A DNA stretch of 64,000 nucleotides, taken from Cymodocea nodosa. Taxonomy: Eukaryota > Streptophyta > Magnoliopsida > Alismatales > Cymodoceaceae. The notes under the pieces were generated by a model. The model was not told the DNA's origin and made no database searches. It saw nothing but the letters and a program-made list of their open reading frames with translations. The DNA lies in contig CM072336.1 in the NCBI GenBank assembly GCA_036874045.1, forward strand, positions 6,724,501 through 6,788,500. The letters run 5' to 3'. This document shows, piece by piece, positions 60,526-64,000 of this stretch (position 1 is its first letter; every line of letters starts with the position of its first letter). The translations under genes were made by a program, and so were the position numbers.

Positions 60526-61263
60526 ATGGCTTCCCTTAGTCTTGGGGGTCTCCTCTTTATTCTTCTCATTTGTTTGAGTAGTCTCACTTCGGCAAGGATG
60601 CTGACTGGCATTGGAGTGGGCGGAGGTGTGGGTGTTGGCGGGGGCGTTGGAATCGGAGGAGGACATGGTGGTGGAGGCGGAGGTGGAGGCGGAGGTGGAG
60701 GTGGAGGCGGAGGTGGAGGTGGAGGTGGCTCTGGACACGAATCCGGTGGCAGTGGTGGTCATGGTGGAGGCCATGGGGGTGGACATGGAGGTGGCTCTGG
60801 ACACGGATCCGGTGGAGGTGGCGGAGGTGGGCATGGGTCCGGTGGAGGTCGTGGGGGTGGACATGGAGGAGGCTCTGGACACGGATCCGGTGGAGGTGGA
60901 GGCCACGGTAGTGGACATGGAGGTGGCTCTGGACACGGATCCGGTGGAGGTGGCGGAGGTGGGCATGGGTCCGGTGGAGGTCGTGGGGGTGGACATGGAG
61001 GAGGCTCTGGACACGGATCCGGTGGAGGTGGAGGCCACGGTAGTGGACATGGAGGTGGCTCTGGACACGGATCTGGTGGTGGTGGAGGCGAAGGAGGAGG
61101 TGGCGGCGGCGGTGGTGGTGGAGGAGGAGGTGGCGGTGGTGGAGGTGGTAGAGGAGGACATGGTAGTGGACATGGAGGTGGCTCTGGACACGGATCTGGT
61201 GGTGGCGGTGGTGGTGGAGGAGGAGGTGGCGGCGGTGGAGGTGGTGGAGGAGGACTCCCTTAA
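60526..61263 (+). CDS. Secreted glycine- and histidine-rich (cell-wall type) protein 2
   Basis: Single open frame of 245 aa. Signal peptide MASLSLGGLLFILLICLSSL with TSA, likely cleaved before RMLTGIGVG. The mature protein is Gly with regular His and Ser (GSGHGSGGGG, GGHGSGHGG), ending GGLP. A 44-residue unit (132 bp) is repeated in tandem at 60793-60924 and 60925-61056 with no difference that I found, and a third partial copy follows. Class I cell-wall GRP by composition; the His content could allow metal binding, which is speculation. Paralogue of the gene at 36305 (same leader layout), in opposite orientation 24 kb away. A good TATA box supports expression. The ATG at 60526 is the one that gives the signal peptide. 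Confidence 0.9.
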   Translation: MASLSLGGLLFILLICLSSLTSARMLTGIGVGGGVGVGGGVGIGGGHGGGGGGGGGGGGGGGGGGGGGSGHESGGSGGHGGGHGGGHGGGSGHGSGGGGGGGHGSGGGRGGGHGGGSGHGSGGGGGHGSGHGGGSGHGSGGGGGGGHGSGGGRGGGHGGGSGHGSGGGGGHGSGHGGGSGHGSGGGGGEGGGGGGGGGGGGGGGGGGGRGGHGSGHGGGSGHGSGGGGGGGGGGGGGGGGGGGLP

Positions 61264-62500
61264 AACCTCTGTGATGTTCGATCTCCCTTGCTTCTTATGT
61301 ATCCATGCATTTACCAATATGCCCATCTTGAATAAGAAAAGCTGATGAGAGCTTCCATATATAAACTTGTTACTACCTCTGCAAGTGCTTTACTAAGGAA
61401 GTTGTCCACATGTTACAAAACGTCGTTTCTGTGCTCTTTTTTTTCTCGTTTTAATTTTTGAATCTTGAAAAGATGTACCGAAAATTACGAGAGATTCTTT
61501 GGTTTGTAATGTGGAAATATTAAGAAAAATGACAAAAAATTAAATAAAGCATTTTTAAAAGATTCGTGTTTGGACGACCTAGATTGTACCATGTGGCCTC
61601 ATGAGAAAATATAGAAACTACATGTTTAATTTCAAATTATTATAACTTGAGATTTAACCAATAGAATTCATTGAAATTTTAATATGCAGTAGTGTTGACG
61701 ACAAAAAATATATATATGTAAAAGAGGAAGGAATTATAAAAAAATGACTGAAAAAACACAACAAAAAAGCAAAATGAAAAAAAGGAAAACAAAAATGATG
61801 ATGAATGAATAAAAAGAAAAATATGAAATTGAATGACAAAATGAAATGAAATAAAAAATTGACGAAGTTTCAAGAATGCATTGGAGGATTCACGTATTGG
61901 TTGCGTTCTTTACAATTGTGTTACTCTCAAGACGCTTTGTACATTGTCGCAAAATACATGATGCATATTATTTTGTAATTTTTGTGAACTCATCGTTTGT
62001 TTCTCTTTGGCTTGCGGTGCATAAGTTCTTTTTATAAAAGAGGGATATTTGATGAATGTAAATCATCATCAACACCTCCGACAAATAGAAAGAAAAAAAA
62101 ACAATGAACGAAGAAATAAAAAATCCTCTTTTTTGCAAGGGTGATCCATAATTGAGTGGTGACAGTAATTTTCCTTCATTTTATATTTTCCATTTGACTG
62201 TCTGCCTCTGTTTTTTGCACATGGCTGCAGAAGAAAAGAACAAGTGGGTTCTAATTGAGTGAAAAAAAGAGAACGTAAAGCCACACTCCTCTTAGAAGAG
62301 AATAGTTCGTGATAATAATGATTTAAAAAGAAAAAAGTTTTGTCATACTTCTATTGTGAAATGGGTTTAGACTATGGTAATAACGAGTTAAAAATACAAC
62401 TCATTTTTTTAGGAAGACCTTACTAGAAAGTCAACTTTCACTATTAGAGACAAGGAAGATGACTCTATGCTCTTAGACGAGATGAATTGTTAAAAAAAAA
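61264..62500. other. 3' region of glycine-rich gene 2 and A-rich DNA
   Basis: 3' UTR expected in the first 150-200 bp (AATAAG at about 61331). A-rich low-complexity DNA near 61.7-61.85 kb. No gene supported. Confidence 0.45.
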
Positions 62501-62640
62501 GAAAACAATAGATGGTAAGAAAAAAAATAAAGAATATATATAAGTAAATATAAGGCTAAATATTTTGGATATAAAATATAAGTATCAAGAACAAAAGATG
62601 CAATATTTTATATATGAAATATTTCAATGAAAATCACTAA

Positions 62641-62674
<34 letters not shown>

Positions 62675-64000
62675 ACTTAAAAAAAGTGTATAGAGTATAG
62701 AAAAGTAAAATATCATAGGCATTAAATTTTAGACATATAAAACATAGGTAAATATTTTAGATGGAAATATGGATGAAATTAGATTATTCCACACAATATA
62801 AAGAAAACACGCGGTTGATCAAGCCAAACTCTTGGGAAAAAAATGAAATTGAATTGACCGATTCGCGAGTTCAGTCAAAGTGAAAGTTTTATTTTTCTTA
62901 AAAAAAAGAGGGATAGAAAAGACAAGAAAAAGAGTTCGATTCTGCTTGATTTAACCAAAGTATAGTCAAAACAAACTTCCATTTCATTTTTTTTAAAAAA
63001 AAACGGAAGAGAAGAAGAAGAATAAGAAGAAGAAGAAGAAGAAGAAGAGAAATAAATAAATAAATAGAATAGAGGAGATGAAATTAAAAAAAGGAAAAAT
63101 GAAAAGAACATTTTAACGAGACAGAAATAAAGAATAAATAAATATAATACCTAAATAGAACCAAATATTTTAAATAAAAAAATATATATAATATTACAAA
63201 AAAAGGGAGGAGAAGAGAACTTTGTAAAACATAAATATTTAAGATAAAGTTCGAAATGCCTTTAATAAAAAAAATGGGAATATTCAAATAGAATCTGAGA
63301 GATAAAAACATATCGTCTTAATTATATAATATTTTAAAAAAGGAAGGTAAAAAAGTTAAAACGAAACAAAAAAAAGAAGGAATCGACACAGAAATAGTTG
63401 CACTGGTAAATTAATCTTACCGGCGAGACCGATGGACCGACCGTCCTTCCTAAAAAAATGGGAAATATATAATAAGATAAAAATGGTAATGATAAAAAAT
63501 ATAATAGAATGTAACGTTTTGAGATATAAAGTAAAATAAGATATGAATGCCCGAAATGCAATTAAATTAAATATTTTAGATATAGAAATATAATGTGTAA
63601 AATATGAGGAAAAAGTTAATTAAGCGTTTTGTACATGATGCCAAATGTAAATATCTAAAATAAAACAAAAAAGATATATTAGAATATACTAAAAATTAAA
63701 ATGTTTTAGGTAAGAAATATAAATATCTAGGATGAATTTAAAATATTTAGGATAGAATATGAATATCTAAAATAGAAATTGCCATACTTTAGACATGGAA
63801 TATAAATGTTTAAGATAAAAATATTTGAAATGAAATTAAAATATTTCGTATAGAATATGAATATCTAAAAATGGAAATTATAATACTTTATACATAGAAT
63901 ATAAGTGTCTAAGATAAAAATTAAAATATTTTAGATATAACATACGATTATCTAAAATATATATATATATAAATAACTATTTTAAACATAAAATATCCAA
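62500..64000. repeat. AT-rich degenerate repeat region
   Basis: Words such as AAAATATTTTAGATATA, GAATATGAATATCTAAAAT and TAGACATGGAATATAA recur throughout. Near the end a unit recurs about 98 bp apart (GAATATCTAAAA at 63761 and 63859). Also a TA run at 62640-62662 and GAA/AAAT runs at about 63008-63066. It continues past the right edge. Confidence 0.6.

Noticed and set aside
60517-61326. A 269-codon Ser/Thr-rich frame on the minus strand across glycine-rich gene 2
   Set aside because: It is the complement of GGN codons read antisense. The plus-strand frame has the signal peptide and TATA box, so this is a compositional shadow. The same applies to the plus-strand Val/Glu-rich frame at 60611-61345.

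Overview
The window looks like nuclear DNA of a flowering plant, probably a monocot (tentative, from the feel of the protein sequences and the repeats). The genes have many GT-AG introns, chloroplast-type and secretory N-termini, and plant-specific families. LTR retrotransposons, a LINE-like insertion and AT-rich repeats fill the space between them. All exon coordinates are read by eye from splice signals and reading-frame continuity; there is no transcript support.

Layout. (1) 1-15.4 kb, minus strand: the 5' part of a RelA/SpoT-homologue (RSH) gene for ppGpp metabolism. Seven exons encode 323 residues, and the gene runs off the left edge. One 9.7 kb intron holds a decayed PPR gene copy and a broken Ty1/copia element with a perfect 5-bp target duplication. 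(2) 15.4-20.4 kb: gene-poor, with an old copy (C) of a hairpin-bearing repeat. (3) 20.4-24.8 kb: a divergent pair, a HAL3-type phosphopantothenoylcysteine decarboxylase (minus) and a small basic protein of unknown role (plus). (4) 27.1-30.4 kb: an intact seven-exon transmembrane 9 superfamily gene. (5) 31.9-35.4 kb: an intron-containing pseudogene of choline-phosphate cytidylyltransferase. (6) 35.6-36.8 kb: a secreted glycine-rich protein gene (minus) with a decayed glycine-rich relic beside it. (7) 39.3-45.3 kb: a young copia element nested in a LINE-like insertion that has a perfect 16-bp target duplication. (8) 45.6-57.4 kb: a repeat graveyard of Ty3/gypsy pol fossils, a Sirevirus-like LTR split by an insertion, and copies A, B and D of the hairpin repeat family. 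(9) 58.3-61.3 kb: a second glycine-rich protein gene (plus), with an upstream block duplicated from beside the first one. (10) 61.3-64 kb: AT-rich low-complexity DNA.

The host genes do not form a pathway; they are ordinary housekeeping and cell-wall genes. The most unusual material is the A/B/C/D repeat family, whose copies share perfect or near-perfect hairpins built on a TCCGTTGAGTTA core, and the duplicated glycine-rich protein locus.
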